From: VAYN01 sp963702075
GTDB lineage: Bacteria; Actinomycetota; Thermoleophilia; Solirubrobacterales; 70-9
Assembly: GCA_963702075.1 (NCBI GenBank)
Contig: OY969703.1
Span: 2,542,001 to 2,606,000 of the forward strand
Direction: 5' to 3'
Length of the DNA stretch: 64,000 nt
Shown one piece after another: positions 22,867 through 32,284 of this stretch. The notes beneath the pieces are model-generated. The model ran no database searches. It saw only the letters and a list, made by a program, of their open reading frames with translations, and was not told where the DNA came from. A program made the translations under genes and the position numbers. Every line of letters starts with the position of its first letter. Positions within the stretch are counted from its first letter, which is position 1.

Positions 22867-25800
22867 CTAGCGGCTCTTCTTAGAGCGCTTGCCGCCGCAG
22901 CGAGCCTTCAGCGGCGGGTTGAACACATGCCGCTTGCCGTTTTGCCCGGTAAAGCTGGCCTTCGCACGGTGGTTGCCTCGACAGATGTTGGTGCTGTTGA
23001 CGAGCAGGCCCTTCTTGCCGCCCTGCATTTCGAGGACGAACTTGGTCACCGGGGCGTCGGGAACCGCTTCGAAGGAGTTGCGGATCCCTCCGTCGACCGA
23101 GTCGATCCGACCGACGAGGTCGATGTCCACCTTCGCCGAGTGCAGCGCGGCTACGAGGTCGGGTAGCGGATGATTGGACGAGCGCAGGTAGACGCGCCCG
23201 ACCAGCGGTTCGTCGAGTAGAGGAGATACCGCTCTCGCGCGGCCATAGATGGACCGCTTGGGGCACTGACTGCCGTTGCCGTTGCCAGCCGCGAACTGGA
23301 CCCGGGTGCAAATCGTGCCGATGTGCCCCTGTTCCAGGAACTCGGAGTGGGGAAGTTTGACTACGGCTGCCCCGATGTTGGCGTCGCCTTTGCGGGCGGT
23401 GAGAACGGCTTTGAGCGCCGGATTGGCTCCGCGCCTGGTCCCGCCCTTGAGGGTCAGCGCCAGCTTCGGCTTGAAGCCGAGACGGGCACAGTCGGCGGCC
23501 TGGAAGGGCGAGGTGACGTCAACTGGCGAAAGGCCGGAAACAGAAGCCGAAGCGGTCATCCGTTCACAGCTGGTCGGATTGAGGACGAAGTCCTTGCGGT
23601 CGACGTAGATCCGGATGTCCCGCGCGTGGACGACGATCCCCTGCAGGATGTGCGGGATCGGGTCTCCGCTCGAGCCGTCGGTCGAGACTTCGGCCGTGTT
23701 CGGATCGACCTTCAGCCCTTGGCGGATGACGACGTTGCCGAGGTCGAAAGGACCGACCTTGGCCGTCGTGATCGCCACGACCGACAGCTTGGTCCCTTTA
23801 TACGGGCCGGCGAGATAGACCTTGCCCGGGGCGTAGGTCAAGGTCGGCCCCACTCCGGCACCCACCAGGGTCCGCCCGATCTGCGAGGCATCCGGGCAGC
23901 TCGGGTGTTCGAGCTCTTCCTGACCGCCGTTCGGCCCCGTCCTCGTGCGGGCCGCGGCAATCGCCGCATCCGAGCAGAACGGAATGCCGGACAGATTCCC
24001 GATCACGCCCTTCGGCAGCTTCAGGGAGAAGGTCGTGAATTCCTGTTCCCCGTCCTGTCGCGTCAGTCGCACGTCCAGCGGCGAGTATTTACCGGCAGCG
24101 TTGTTCTCCGTCCCGGCGGTGAAGCCCGGCTTGAACGGCGGCGTCCCGCTCGGGCAAGCACTCCCGTTGGGCCCATGATCGACCGTGAACGAACTCGTCC
24201 TGGTGACGATCTCGTTTGGCTGTGGGTTGTTCGGATCCGCAGCGTTCCAAGGCGTGAACTTCGCCGTGATGTCGTACTTGCCGCACGTCGCCGGCATGAC
24301 CAGCGGCGCCCGATCGCCTTCTTTGAAGTGCAGGTTGAAGGTGCTGAATGGGATCTGCGGCAGGTTGTCGAAGGTGGAAACCAACTGCCCCGTAGCCGGG
24401 TTCAGCTCCACCTTGCCAGCTTGTTTGACCAGGATTCCGCGGTCGGGAATCTTCGCCACCACATAGAGGGCGAGCAACGACCCGAAGGGGTTGTCATAAG
24501 GCGCGGCCACGTAGACAGATCCGTGAGCTTCCTCTTCGAGCAGCGGCGTCGTGATGTCGACGTTCCCGATCTTCGAGGATTCAGGACAACCTTCACCGGG
24601 CGTCGAATCGAACCTCTCCCGCGCGTAATCCGTCGGCGTGCAGGCGTCCAACCCATTTGCCTGCGACGGATTCACCGTTATCCCTTCGGGCAGCGTCACT
24701 TCAACCTTCTTCGCCTGCCCTTCGGCGACCTTCGCGTTCGGGTCCAGCAGCCCAGAGTTTGGCATGTCAACGCGGAAATCAAGTCCGCTCGCCGTTCCGG
24801 CATCTGGGTTGGTCGGAGACGCCGCGATGCTCGGATTGAAAGGCACTTGGTTGCAGCCGACCATGTTCGGCTGCGTCGAGTTCGCTTGCTGGACCACGGT
24901 TCCGAGCGGGACATTCCAGGGTTCGAGTTCGACTCGGAAGTCGAGAGGACTTGCGCAGGAGACCGGCTGGCGAAGGAAAGCGGTTTCACCGAGGCCATTC
25001 GGCCGCCCGCAGGTTCCCTGTGCCCGGAAGTACACGCAGTTCCAGCCCCTCGCGCTGTCATGACGGGAGTCCCCCGGCGAGCCCCAAAGGCTCACCGTGC
25101 TCGAGAGGAAGTTGGCGACCTGGGTCGCGTTGTTGACCAATGCGACGATGCGGTAGCCGTTGTCGGGATCAACAGCCGTATCGATGACCACCGGGGTCCC
25201 GACTGCCATGAAGCCAAAGCGGGCCGGCTCTCCCTCGGCGGGCACAAGATTGAAAACCGGCACAGCAACGCGGAGCAGGCCGAAGGTCGCCGGTTCGATG
25301 ATGGTGACCGTAGTGACCCCGACGGCGGTGGCATCGGGACATTCGTTAGTCAGTTCTTCGGTCGTGGTGAGGAAGCTCACCATCGGGCATTTGGGAGTGG
25401 CGGTTGCGCTGCCCACAAAACCCGCCGGCAAGGAGAACCGCACGTTTCGGGGGAGCCCCGGCTGTTCGATGAAAGCGTCTCTGCGGTTGCCTCCGTTCAG
25501 GGCCGCCGTGTTGAGCTGGATGGTCGTCGTCAGCTGAAAAGGATGGGCTCCAGCCCGGGTCGTGGGAGCGCCGCCCTCTTCTTCTGATTGTGAGGAGGTC
25601 TGTTCGATGCCGAAGGGGGTGGGTTCCGGGCTGACTTTGACGACCTGGGGGACCGAGAGCGAGGGGGCATTTGCGCCTGAAACGGTGACAGTGCCCGGCG
25701 CCCCGGCGACCGGCGGTTCCCCAATCAGGTTGGCGAGGATTTCGACTTCGATCGCTTCATAGGAGGGGAGCGTCTTTTCGAAGGTGCAGGAGACTTCTAC

Positions 25801-26481
25801 CGGCGATTCGACCGTGCAGTCCACTCCGCCGATCGTTCCCTGGGCACCGGCGAACGCTTCGACTCCAGCTGCTTCCACACCCTCCGGCAGGTGATCGACG
25901 ATGGTAACCGGAGTTTCCGTGGCATCAACCGGAGCATCGCCAAGGTTCGTCAGGGTCAGGACGAGCCGGCCGCTGCCACCGTTCTCCAGAATTTTGGCTT
26001 TCGCGCTCCCCAGATTTCCGAAAACTTCGTTTTCGACTGGCTTGACACTAATGACGGGCTCGGCATGCTTCGGAACCGTGATCACGAACGGGGCACCGCC
26101 GACAGGCCCGCCCGTAACTTTGACAGCATTCGTGCCGAATGCGACTTCAAGAAGCGCCTTTAGTTGTGCCGCAGTTTCGGTAGGCGGAAAGCCGGTGTTG
26201 TTTTCGCAGAAGACTTCCCCGAAGAAGTTCGCGGTGCCGAGGCAGCCGATCAGTTTGCCCCCGACCCTGAGTTCGATCGCCGCGATCTGAGATCCGAAGA
26301 GTTCCTTGGTTCCGGTTTCGATTTCCTGGACGTTGTCGGTTGGCTCCCAGAGGTTCGTCGGCCGACTACCGGTCAGAACCTGCCACCAAGGTTGAGGCGC
26401 CGCGGAGGCTTGGGCAGGCAGCACCGCGAGGGCGCCGAAAGCGAGGATGACGAGGGTGAGCTGCCTGAGCCGTAGGAACAT
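22867..26481 (-). CDS. Large secreted DUF11-type repeat protein
   Basis: A 1204-aa exported protein. I start at ATG 26481, which has AGGGAG nine bases upstream and opens a signal peptide (MFLRLRQLTLVILAFGALAVLP, then AQASA). Residues about 130-280 contain a DUF11-like immunoglobulin domain (LVLTLTNLGDAPVDATETPVTIVDHLPEGVEAAG). The rest is a long series of beta-sandwich-like segments with sparse Cys. The C-terminus is short and basic with one Cys (KARCGGKRSKKSR). It lies 56 bp after the NHL protein gene and probably shares its transcript. A surface or matrix role is inferred from the architecture; no enzyme motif is seen. Confidence 0.8.
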   Translation of the reverse strand: MFLRLRQLTLVILAFGALAVLPAQASAAPQPWWQVLTGSRPTNLWEPTDNVQEIETGTKELFGSQIAAIELRVGGKLIGCLGTANFFGEVFCENNTGFPPTETAAQLKALLEVAFGTNAVKVTGGPVGGAPFVITVPKHAEPVISVKPVENEVFGNLGSAKAKILENGGSGRLVLTLTNLGDAPVDATETPVTIVDHLPEGVEAAGVEAFAGAQGTIGGVDCTVESPVEVSCTFEKTLPSYEAIEVEILANLIGEPPVAGAPGTVTVSGANAPSLSVPQVVKVSPEPTPFGIEQTSSQSEEEGGAPTTRAGAHPFQLTTTIQLNTAALNGGNRRDAFIEQPGLPRNVRFSLPAGFVGSATATPKCPMVSFLTTTEELTNECPDATAVGVTTVTIIEPATFGLLRVAVPVFNLVPAEGEPARFGFMAVGTPVVIDTAVDPDNGYRIVALVNNATQVANFLSSTVSLWGSPGDSRHDSARGWNCVYFRAQGTCGRPNGLGETAFLRQPVSCASPLDFRVELEPWNVPLGTVVQQANSTQPNMVGCNQVPFNPSIAASPTNPDAGTASGLDFRVDMPNSGLLDPNAKVAEGQAKKVEVTLPEGITVNPSQANGLDACTPTDYARERFDSTPGEGCPESSKIGNVDITTPLLEEEAHGSVYVAAPYDNPFGSLLALYVVAKIPDRGILVKQAGKVELNPATGQLVSTFDNLPQIPFSTFNLHFKEGDRAPLVMPATCGKYDITAKFTPWNAADPNNPQPNEIVTRTSSFTVDHGPNGSACPSGTPPFKPGFTAGTENNAAGKYSPLDVRLTRQDGEQEFTTFSLKLPKGVIGNLSGIPFCSDAAIAAARTRTGPNGGQEELEHPSCPDASQIGRTLVGAGVGPTLTYAPGKVYLAGPYKGTKLSVVAITTAKVGPFDLGNVVIRQGLKVDPNTAEVSTDGSSGDPIPHILQGIVVHARDIRIYVDRKDFVLNPTSCERMTASASVSGLSPVDVTSPFQAADCARLGFKPKLALTLKGGTRRGANPALKAVLTARKGDANIGAAVVKLPHSEFLEQGHIGTICTRVQFAAGNGNGSQCPKRSIYGRARAVSPLLDEPLVGRVYLRSSNHPLPDLVAALHSAKVDIDLVGRIDSVDGGIRNSFEAVPDAPVTKFVLEMQGGKKGLLVNSTNICRGNHRAKASFTGQNGKRHVFNPPLKARCGGKRSKKSR

Positions 26482-26537
26482 GGTCGAGAACTCCCTGGTT
26501 GCGGCACGATCGAGATCGGGGGTCTGCTGCACGCGCC

Positions 26538-29500
26538 TCATCGCGAGGCCTTTCGGCCGTGGCCGGCTTTCCTGTGCTGGTGCTTGTGCTTGACGCAGCG
26601 AGACTTGCCGTGACGGCGCACCTTCCGCTCGCCCTTTCGGCAGTGAACCTTTGCCGCCCCGACATTGCCTGGCCCAGAGAAGACCGAGCTCGACGGCGTG
26701 GGGTCATTCGGCGGCGTGCCATGTGCCTGGCATGCTTCGCCGAGGCATTCGACGCGAGGAGTGAGGCTCCCGGGACTGCCGTTAACGCGGGCATCGTAGA
26801 CATCCAGCTCCGAGTCTTCATCGACAGGATTGAGCCTCGCCGGCGTCATGAAGAACACGTCGTCGCCGCTTTCGCTGGCATCGAGGAATCCGGCTTCGCT
26901 TTTCCCGGTGCCCGAGGAGAGCAGCGACACGCAGCCGCCGGCACTCCTCGCGGTAGCCGCATCGCCGGAGGCCTGGCTGCAACTGCCCAGGACCGCGGGC
27001 TCGTACTGGTAGACATCCCATCCGCCGTTCGCGTCGGCTGGCACCAGCGAATCCGCAGCGTTGAAGAAAACGCGACCATTGTCGAGCACGGCCCGGGGGG
27101 AGTAGAGCGATATCTCGCTCAAGACATCGGAGACCGTGGGCTCGGGCAGAACGGCCTCGATCTGGTCCCCTTCCCACTGGCGGCGTGGATCCACCAGCTT
27201 GATCACCCCCGCCAGTTCTCCTTCGGGAGCGGCGCCACTCGGCTTACAGGAGATACAGGCCAATTGGTCGACGTTTGCGTCGTAGCGATAGACCCGCTGG
27301 ACTGGTTCGCCGGTTTTGGAATCAAGGTTGTCGTTGCCGGCGAGAGGGCGCTCGGAGGCGAAGGCAAAGAAGCGGCCGCTGGGCGATGCGGCGGCACTCA
27401 GGCGTGAGGCGATCCCCTGCGAAGTACCCCAGTCATGTTCGTCTTCTTTGGAGAGAGTTCCTATGTAACGTACGCCCTCGCCCTTGCGCCAGACGTAGAG
27501 GTTTGGCTTTTCGGGGGCGGCGGTTTCACCCTCTTGGTTGGGGGCAGGGTCCAGAACCCCAAGAGCAACGAAGTAGACCGTCAAACCGTCATCGCCGACG
27601 CCGGGCGCAAGGCCCTGGACTTCGGCGCTTTCTCCGGAGAGCCCGGCGGGAACACTGATGTCGACGAGGCTGCTGCAACCAGATGCGACCGAGCCAGCCG
27701 GGATCTCACACCGATAGAGGTCGCGTCCGCTCGGGCTGGCGTCGCCCGTCAGCTGCTGGGAATCGGTGAAGAAGACCGCGGTTCCATCCGTGCTCGCCCC
27801 CTGAAAGATCGGTTCTGACGCACCCGAACCGCCTCCCCCAAGGGGTACGTCGATCCGAACCGTTTCCTCGGCCACCGTGTCGCGCAGGTAGAGCGCGGTG
27901 AAGTTGTGAGCGCTCCAAAAGATGCGCGACCCGTCGCTCGAGATCGCGTTGTCAACCGTGTGGCCGGTCGAGATTTGATGGCCTCCCGAGCCGAGGGTTT
28001 CGGTATCCGCGAGCCCACCACCTTCCGTCGAGGGCAGAACGCTAATCGGCCGCAGCCCTCCCGCGCTCCATAGGTAGAGGCTGTTGAACGGCGGCGGCGG
28101 CGCCCCCTCGACAAGCGGCACCTGAGCATTCAGGACCACGTGCGCCATATCGGGCGTTGCCCCTGCGATGTTTACGGGGCCGAGCGGGTTTCGTGGATCG
28201 CCACCGAATTCCGTACCGCCGGGAACGTTCCCTGCGGTGATCAGCGGCGTGAAGACAGGCGGGTCCGTGCTCTGCCGGAGATACGGGGTTCTTTCAGTCG
28301 CCTGGGAAGAAAGCCCCACGGTGGTGCGCGGTTCGACCAAACCCGCAGACAGGTCGCGGCCGAAGAGCTTGTATTCGCTCAGCGAGCCAACTGGAATCTG
28401 GGTGACGCTGCCATTGGGAAGGGTGATGTCCTTGGAACTCCACCCCGTTGCGGCCCGGCGAGCAAAGACCGTCGAAGCTTCAGCCGTTCGGTTCCCCGCC
28501 GGCTCTGGTTCGATCGACCCGCGGCTGGCGTAGACGATGCTTTCCCCGTTCGCGGCAGCCTGAACATGGGCATTTTGCGAGCCCTGGAGCACCGCGCCAT
28601 GCTTATTCGGAGGCGACACGATCTCCCAGGCTCGCGAGTCGCTCAGCTGAAAACCGAGCGAACTGGTCTCGGTTCTGAACGTGTGGTTGGATTCCAGGGC
28701 CAGATTGCTTCCTTCTGAGTTTTCCGCGAGAACCCGGTAGTGGTAGACCGTGTTGGGGGCGAGGCCGGTTAGAGCCTGGGACACGCGGACACCCTTGTCG
28801 CCGCTGCCAATATCCACGGCAGTGGCAGGAACTGAGGTGCAGGGGTCGAGCGAGCAGTCTTCGAGCCCATATTGGAACACGTAGGTCGTCTCGTGAGAGC
28901 CGGGATTGATTTCAGCAGTCAACGTCGCCGAGTCGCCGCTGACTTCGGTGACGGAAATATGTTCGACCCGAGGCGGTCCCTCATATTTTTCTCTGGGCTT
29001 GAAGATCTCGACCCGGGAGGGCTCGCCGGTCACCGTGTTGGCGACGAAGATAGCCGTGTTTTCACCGTCGATTCCAACTCCTTGGGCAAATTCGACTTCA
29101 CCTTCCTCGCCCACTCCTGCAAAGGTCGCCAGCAGGTTTCCCGCTTCGTCATACCATGCGATCTTGGGATCGGACACCTTCTGGGCAACGTAGACGTCAT
29201 TCGTTGCTGGATCGACCCCCACCGCATAGGCAGCTGTCGCATCGACAGGTTCCGAGGCGGCAGTGTACGTCGTTAGAGGCGTAACCGGATACACCGAAGG
29301 GGTGAACTTAAGGACGGGTGCTCCGGCGGCATTTCCAAGATTGAGAAACAGGTCGCCATTCATGTCGACAGCGCCGTTGGCAGGATGGGGAGTGGAAAAC
29401 ACCGTGATCTGTTCACCGGTTGAGGCAAAGATCGTCACCGTTTCGGCGAGAGTGTCGATTGCGTAGATATCGCCATTCGCGTCCACGGCCACGCCCGTGA

Positions 29501-29969
29501 GTTTGGCGAAGCCAGTAAGTCGATCAGTACCGGCGTCGGAACCGGCCGTGAACTCGGCCGGTTCCCCGTCCGGTTGGAAGACACGCAGGGAATTGGCGTC
29601 GGTGACGTAGAACTCATGGGTGGTCGAGTTGACAGCCACTTGACTCTCACCCGATCCCGCAGAGAGACCTAGACCGCCGATCACGTTCCCCGAGATGTAG
29701 CCAGCGGACCCTCCAAAGTTCGCCGGTTCTCCTCCCGAGTCGAATCTCAGCAGCGAGCCGTTGCCGCGATCGAGAACGTAGACCCAGTGTTCTTGCTGAT
29801 CAACTGAAATCGATCCCGCTTCTACGAAACTGCCTGGACCTATCCCGTCAGGTCCAAAGCTGCCGCTGAATTCGGGTGATTCGGCCGCAGAAGCCGACCC
29901 CGTGACGCTGAGGACGATCAATAGGCAACCAATCAACAGTGCCCCGCCGCTAAAGAGGCGTGCTCGCAT
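26538..29969 (-). CDS. Large secreted NHL/fibronectin/beta-propeller protein
   Basis: A 1143-aa exported protein; start ATG 29969 with a strong site (AAGGGGAA) and signal peptide (MRARLFSGGALLIGCLLIVLS...SASAAE). Residues about 30-350 look like an NHL/SMP-30 beta-propeller (repeats such as HWVYVLDRGNGSLLRF, ANGDIYAIDT, ATNDVYVAQK). Residues about 360-450 are a fibronectin III domain (SGDSATLTAEINPG...NTVYHYRVLAENSEG). Residues about 470-1080 resemble a TolB/WD40-like propeller. The end is a Cys-, His-, Lys-rich tail (HCRKGERKVRRHGKSRCVKH). Extracellular binding or adhesion is likely, not shown. Confidence 0.8.
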   Translation of the reverse strand: MRARLFSGGALLIGCLLIVLSVTGSASAAESPEFSGSFGPDGIGPGSFVEAGSISVDQQEHWVYVLDRGNGSLLRFDSGGEPANFGGSAGYISGNVIGGLGLSAGSGESQVAVNSTTHEFYVTDANSLRVFQPDGEPAEFTAGSDAGTDRLTGFAKLTGVAVDANGDIYAIDTLAETVTIFASTGEQITVFSTPHPANGAVDMNGDLFLNLGNAAGAPVLKFTPSVYPVTPLTTYTAASEPVDATAAYAVGVDPATNDVYVAQKVSDPKIAWYDEAGNLLATFAGVGEEGEVEFAQGVGIDGENTAIFVANTVTGEPSRVEIFKPREKYEGPPRVEHISVTEVSGDSATLTAEINPGSHETTYVFQYGLEDCSLDPCTSVPATAVDIGSGDKGVRVSQALTGLAPNTVYHYRVLAENSEGSNLALESNHTFRTETSSLGFQLSDSRAWEIVSPPNKHGAVLQGSQNAHVQAAANGESIVYASRGSIEPEPAGNRTAEASTVFARRAATGWSSKDITLPNGSVTQIPVGSLSEYKLFGRDLSAGLVEPRTTVGLSSQATERTPYLRQSTDPPVFTPLITAGNVPGGTEFGGDPRNPLGPVNIAGATPDMAHVVLNAQVPLVEGAPPPPFNSLYLWSAGGLRPISVLPSTEGGGLADTETLGSGGHQISTGHTVDNAISSDGSRIFWSAHNFTALYLRDTVAEETVRIDVPLGGGGSGASEPIFQGASTDGTAVFFTDSQQLTGDASPSGRDLYRCEIPAGSVASGCSSLVDISVPAGLSGESAEVQGLAPGVGDDGLTVYFVALGVLDPAPNQEGETAAPEKPNLYVWRKGEGVRYIGTLSKEDEHDWGTSQGIASRLSAAASPSGRFFAFASERPLAGNDNLDSKTGEPVQRVYRYDANVDQLACISCKPSGAAPEGELAGVIKLVDPRRQWEGDQIEAVLPEPTVSDVLSEISLYSPRAVLDNGRVFFNAADSLVPADANGGWDVYQYEPAVLGSCSQASGDAATARSAGGCVSLLSSGTGKSEAGFLDASESGDDVFFMTPARLNPVDEDSELDVYDARVNGSPGSLTPRVECLGEACQAHGTPPNDPTPSSSVFSGPGNVGAAKVHCRKGERKVRRHGKSRCVKHKHQHRKAGHGRKASR

Positions 29970-30298
29970 GAACTGTTCCCCTTCCTTCGCCGGTGTAACC
30001 GACCGATACGCCCCGCGACTCGCGTCCCCGAGCCGGTTCCCCCCCTTGAGGGATGAGCTGAGCTGATTCCCACTCAGAAACCTAACGACTCCGGAGCAAA
30101 CGGGGAAACTTTGTAGCCCAGACAAAAGTTCTGTCCTTGGCAGCGGGCTCAAAAGTTCCTGGAATTATCACTACAGCAAATATTCGCACGTGCATCCCTG
30201 AGCCCTCGACAGCTCCTCTTTTCATGTCTCTAAATGGGGTGGGGTGGGACCTATGCGGCCCCGCCCCTTCAATCCGTACTTCCTTGCTTGATATCGGT
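29970..30298. promoter_or_regulatory. 329-bp upstream region of the NHL gene
   Basis: No gene was found here. It carries the ribosome site of the NHL gene at its left end and the 3' end of the Cys-terminal gene at its right. A G/C-rich element (GGGGTGGGG and CCCCGCCCC, about 30236-30268) could form an imperfect hairpin that terminates the minus-strand gene above it. The octamer AAAAGTTC occurs at 30122 and 30149. No promoter boxes could be assigned with confidence. Confidence 0.4.
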
Positions 30299-30994
30299 CT
30301 AGCATGTGAACGTCATATTCTGAGCGAAAGTCAACGTCCTTTCGCCATCCTGGGAAGCCGTCGTAGCTGCGCCTCCGTTCTGGCTCGAGGTGAGAGCGAA
30401 TTTCGTGCCGGTTGTTGTGACCTGAGTCCACTTCTGTGTGCCGGTCGCCGGCGATTCGTACTTCACCGTCGCGGTTTTCTGTACTGCGCCGCACGTGGTC
30501 GGCGCGGTCATTTCACCGATGATGCCGTTGCCGTTGATGACCTCGCTCACCAAACCTCCCCCGCAGATGAACGAGGCAAAGTGCCCGGCGTTCGGTGTGA
30601 GCAAGATGCCGCGGACCTCGGGTGGCCCTTTCTCGAGGATGACGTTGTGCCCGATCAGATCTGTCGTTTTGATCGAGCCAGAGGCCTGGCCGGTGGACGT
30701 GCATTTGCTGCCGAAGAGGTTCTCCGTGCAGTTGCTGAACGTCAGTGTGACTTCTGACGATGTCGTGGCCGTGGTTTGCTGGCCGGCGCCGGCGACAGAG
30801 GTACAGGTCATTTTCAGGCTCGAACCGTCGGCTGTTACGGGGACCGTGTTCCCGATACTGGCCAGATTGAACGCAACCGGGAAGCTACCGTTCGCCGGAT
30901 CGAGGCTCCATTCTCCGGCCGTAGCCAGGGCCGGCAGGACGAACATCGCTGCGCTGATCGCTGAGAGGGCGAGCAGGAGGATCTTCTTGCTCAT
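30299..30994 (-). CDS. Exported Cys-terminal family protein (copy A)
   Basis: A 231-aa exported protein with signal peptide (MSKKILLLALSAISAAMFVLPALATA) and mature N-terminus GEWSLDPANGSFPVAFN. It has a few Cys (TCTS, FSNCTENLFGSKCTS, FICGGG, TTCGA) and ends with MTFTC, so the final residue is a Cys. I do not recognise a named family; the same plan occurs in copy B (31332) and in a divergent paralogue at 40736, and similar proteins are abundant in Thermoleophilia. Paired Cys imply disulfide bonds outside the cell. Confidence 0.75.
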   Translation of the reverse strand: MSKKILLLALSAISAAMFVLPALATAGEWSLDPANGSFPVAFNLASIGNTVPVTADGSSLKMTCTSVAGAGQQTTATTSSEVTLTFSNCTENLFGSKCTSTGQASGSIKTTDLIGHNVILEKGPPEVRGILLTPNAGHFASFICGGGLVSEVINGNGIIGEMTAPTTCGAVQKTATVKYESPATGTQKWTQVTTTGTKFALTSSQNGGAATTASQDGERTLTFAQNMTFTC

Positions 30995-31331
30995 GTTTGC
31001 CTTTCACGTCTGGTCTCGGCAGGAGATCTGCGATCTGTTTGCCGGACTATTGTGTGCGGGTCGGCCGCTCTTTCGTCTGCCAACCCACCTTTCCCCCACA
31101 TCTCTAGCCGCACACGGCTAAGAGCACAAAGATATCTGAGTTTTTTAGCGCAGTCACGTGATCACCTAGCGGAATGTCCCCGCACTCCCCAGAACAACGG
31201 GACATCACCCTCGCAAAGGCACGCCTAATTGAGTTCTGCATGAACCTGACTCCTATTGGTGAGCGGAACCACAAAAAGGCCGGGGGACAACTGGCCCCCG
31301 GCTCATTATTCAGTGCTAGATCGTCAACTTC
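30995..31331. promoter_or_regulatory. 337-bp region between the duplicated genes
   Basis: No gene is present. From 30995 to about 31110 it is the copy A upstream segment, clearly related to the segment above copy B. Further right lie palindromes that may be regulatory for copy A: TAGCCG-CACA-CGGCTA (31105-31120), GTGATCAC within 31158-31165, and ATGTCCC/GGGACAT (31174-31180, 31199-31205). At the far right is the terminator of copy B. Confidence 0.45.
31273..31302 (-). terminator. Rho-independent terminator of copy B
   Basis: On the minus strand GCCGGGGG, 8-nt loop, CCCCCGGC is a perfect 8-bp stem followed by CTTTTTG. It lies 30 bp after the stop of the gene at 31332. Confidence 0.85.
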
Positions 31332-32024
31332 CTAGCATGTAAACGTCATGTTTTCGGCGAACGTCACAGTCCCTTCGCCGTCCTGGGAAGCCGTCGTAGC
31401 TGCGCCTCCGTTCTGGCTCGAGGTGAGAGCGAATTTCGTGCCGGTTGTTGTGACCTGAGTCCACTTCTGTGTGCCGGTCGCCGGCGATTCGTACTTCACC
31501 GTCGCGGTTTTCTGTACTGCGCCGCACGTGGTCGGCGCGGTCATTTCACCGATGATGCCGTTGCCGTTGACGACAACGGCAACGAGTCCCCCGCCGCAGG
31601 AGAACGAAGCAAAGTGCCCGGCGTTCGGTGTGAGCAAGATGCCGCGGACCTCGGGCGGCCCTTTCTCGAGGATGACGTTGTGCCCGATCAGATCTGTCGT
31701 TTTGATCGAGCCAGAGGCCTGGCCGGTGGACGTGCATTTGCTGCCGAAGAGGTTCTCCGTGCAGCCGCTGAACGTCAGTGTGACGTTGCTCGATGTCGTG
31801 GCCGAGGTCTGTGAGCCGTTACCGGCGGCACTGGTGCAGGTCACTTTCAGGCTCGAACCGTCGGTTGTCAGGGTCGTGTTCCCGATACTGGCCAGATTGA
31901 ACGCAACCGGGAAGCTACCGCTCGCCGGATCGAGGCTCCATTCCCCGGCCGACGCAACCGCCGGCAGGGCGAACATCGCTGCGCTGATCGCCGAGAGGGC
32001 GAGCAGGATGATCTTCTTGCTCAT
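31332..32024 (-). CDS. Exported Cys-terminal family protein (copy B)
   Basis: A 230-aa exported protein, the tandem twin of the gene at 30299. Signal peptide MSKKIILLALSAISAAMFALPAVASA, mature GEWSLDPASGSFPVAFN, final MTFTC. Differences from copy A are concentrated around TLTTDGSSLKVTCTSAAGNGSQTS, CGGGLVAVVVNGNG and the last 15 residues, while the middle third is almost unchanged. A good terminator follows. Function unknown. Confidence 0.75.
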   Translation of the reverse strand: MSKKIILLALSAISAAMFALPAVASAGEWSLDPASGSFPVAFNLASIGNTTLTTDGSSLKVTCTSAAGNGSQTSATTSSNVTLTFSGCTENLFGSKCTSTGQASGSIKTTDLIGHNVILEKGPPEVRGILLTPNAGHFASFSCGGGLVAVVVNGNGIIGEMTAPTTCGAVQKTATVKYESPATGTQKWTQVTTTGTKFALTSSQNGGAATTASQDGEGTVTFAENMTFTC

Positions 32025-32284
32025 GCTTTACCTTTCGATTCAGGTCTCGGCAGGATGGTCTGGAACCTGTTCTTGCCGGACCAGTTGTGCGGGGTCGGCG
32101 GACGCTTCCGTCGACCCGCTCTTTCCTCTACATCCCTAGCCGAGACGCAACTAATGGATCAAGGCATCCTGTTCATTCAGGGATATCCGTTGGTTCGGGC
32201 CTACGCACTACCCCTGCAAATAGGCCAAAACCAATCTTTAGCTTTCGCAGAACTGTGCCCTCAAGTTAGGTCGGCGCTGGCGGA

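Larger units (their letters stand above)
30299..32142. repeat. Tandem duplication of a ~0.8-kb gene unit
   Basis: Unit A (30299 to about 31110) and unit B (31332 to about 32142) are direct tandem copies including the coding sequence and about 115 bp upstream. Blocks of near-identity (for example about 30348-30535 with 31381-31568, and about 30572-30738 with 31605-31771) alternate with diverged patches near the signal peptide, the central CGGG motif and the last codons. The pattern suggests partial gene conversion or selection at particular surfaces. Confidence 0.85.

Noticed and set aside
24000..25600. Plus-strand open frame of more than 700 codons across the DUF11 gene
   Set aside because: It lacks a plausible start, has no domain and mirrors the codon pattern of the real minus-strand gene.
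32025..32284. A short gene in the gap before copy B
   Set aside because: The plus-strand frame at 32055 has no ribosome site and overlaps the duplicated upstream segment; its sequence is not protein-like.
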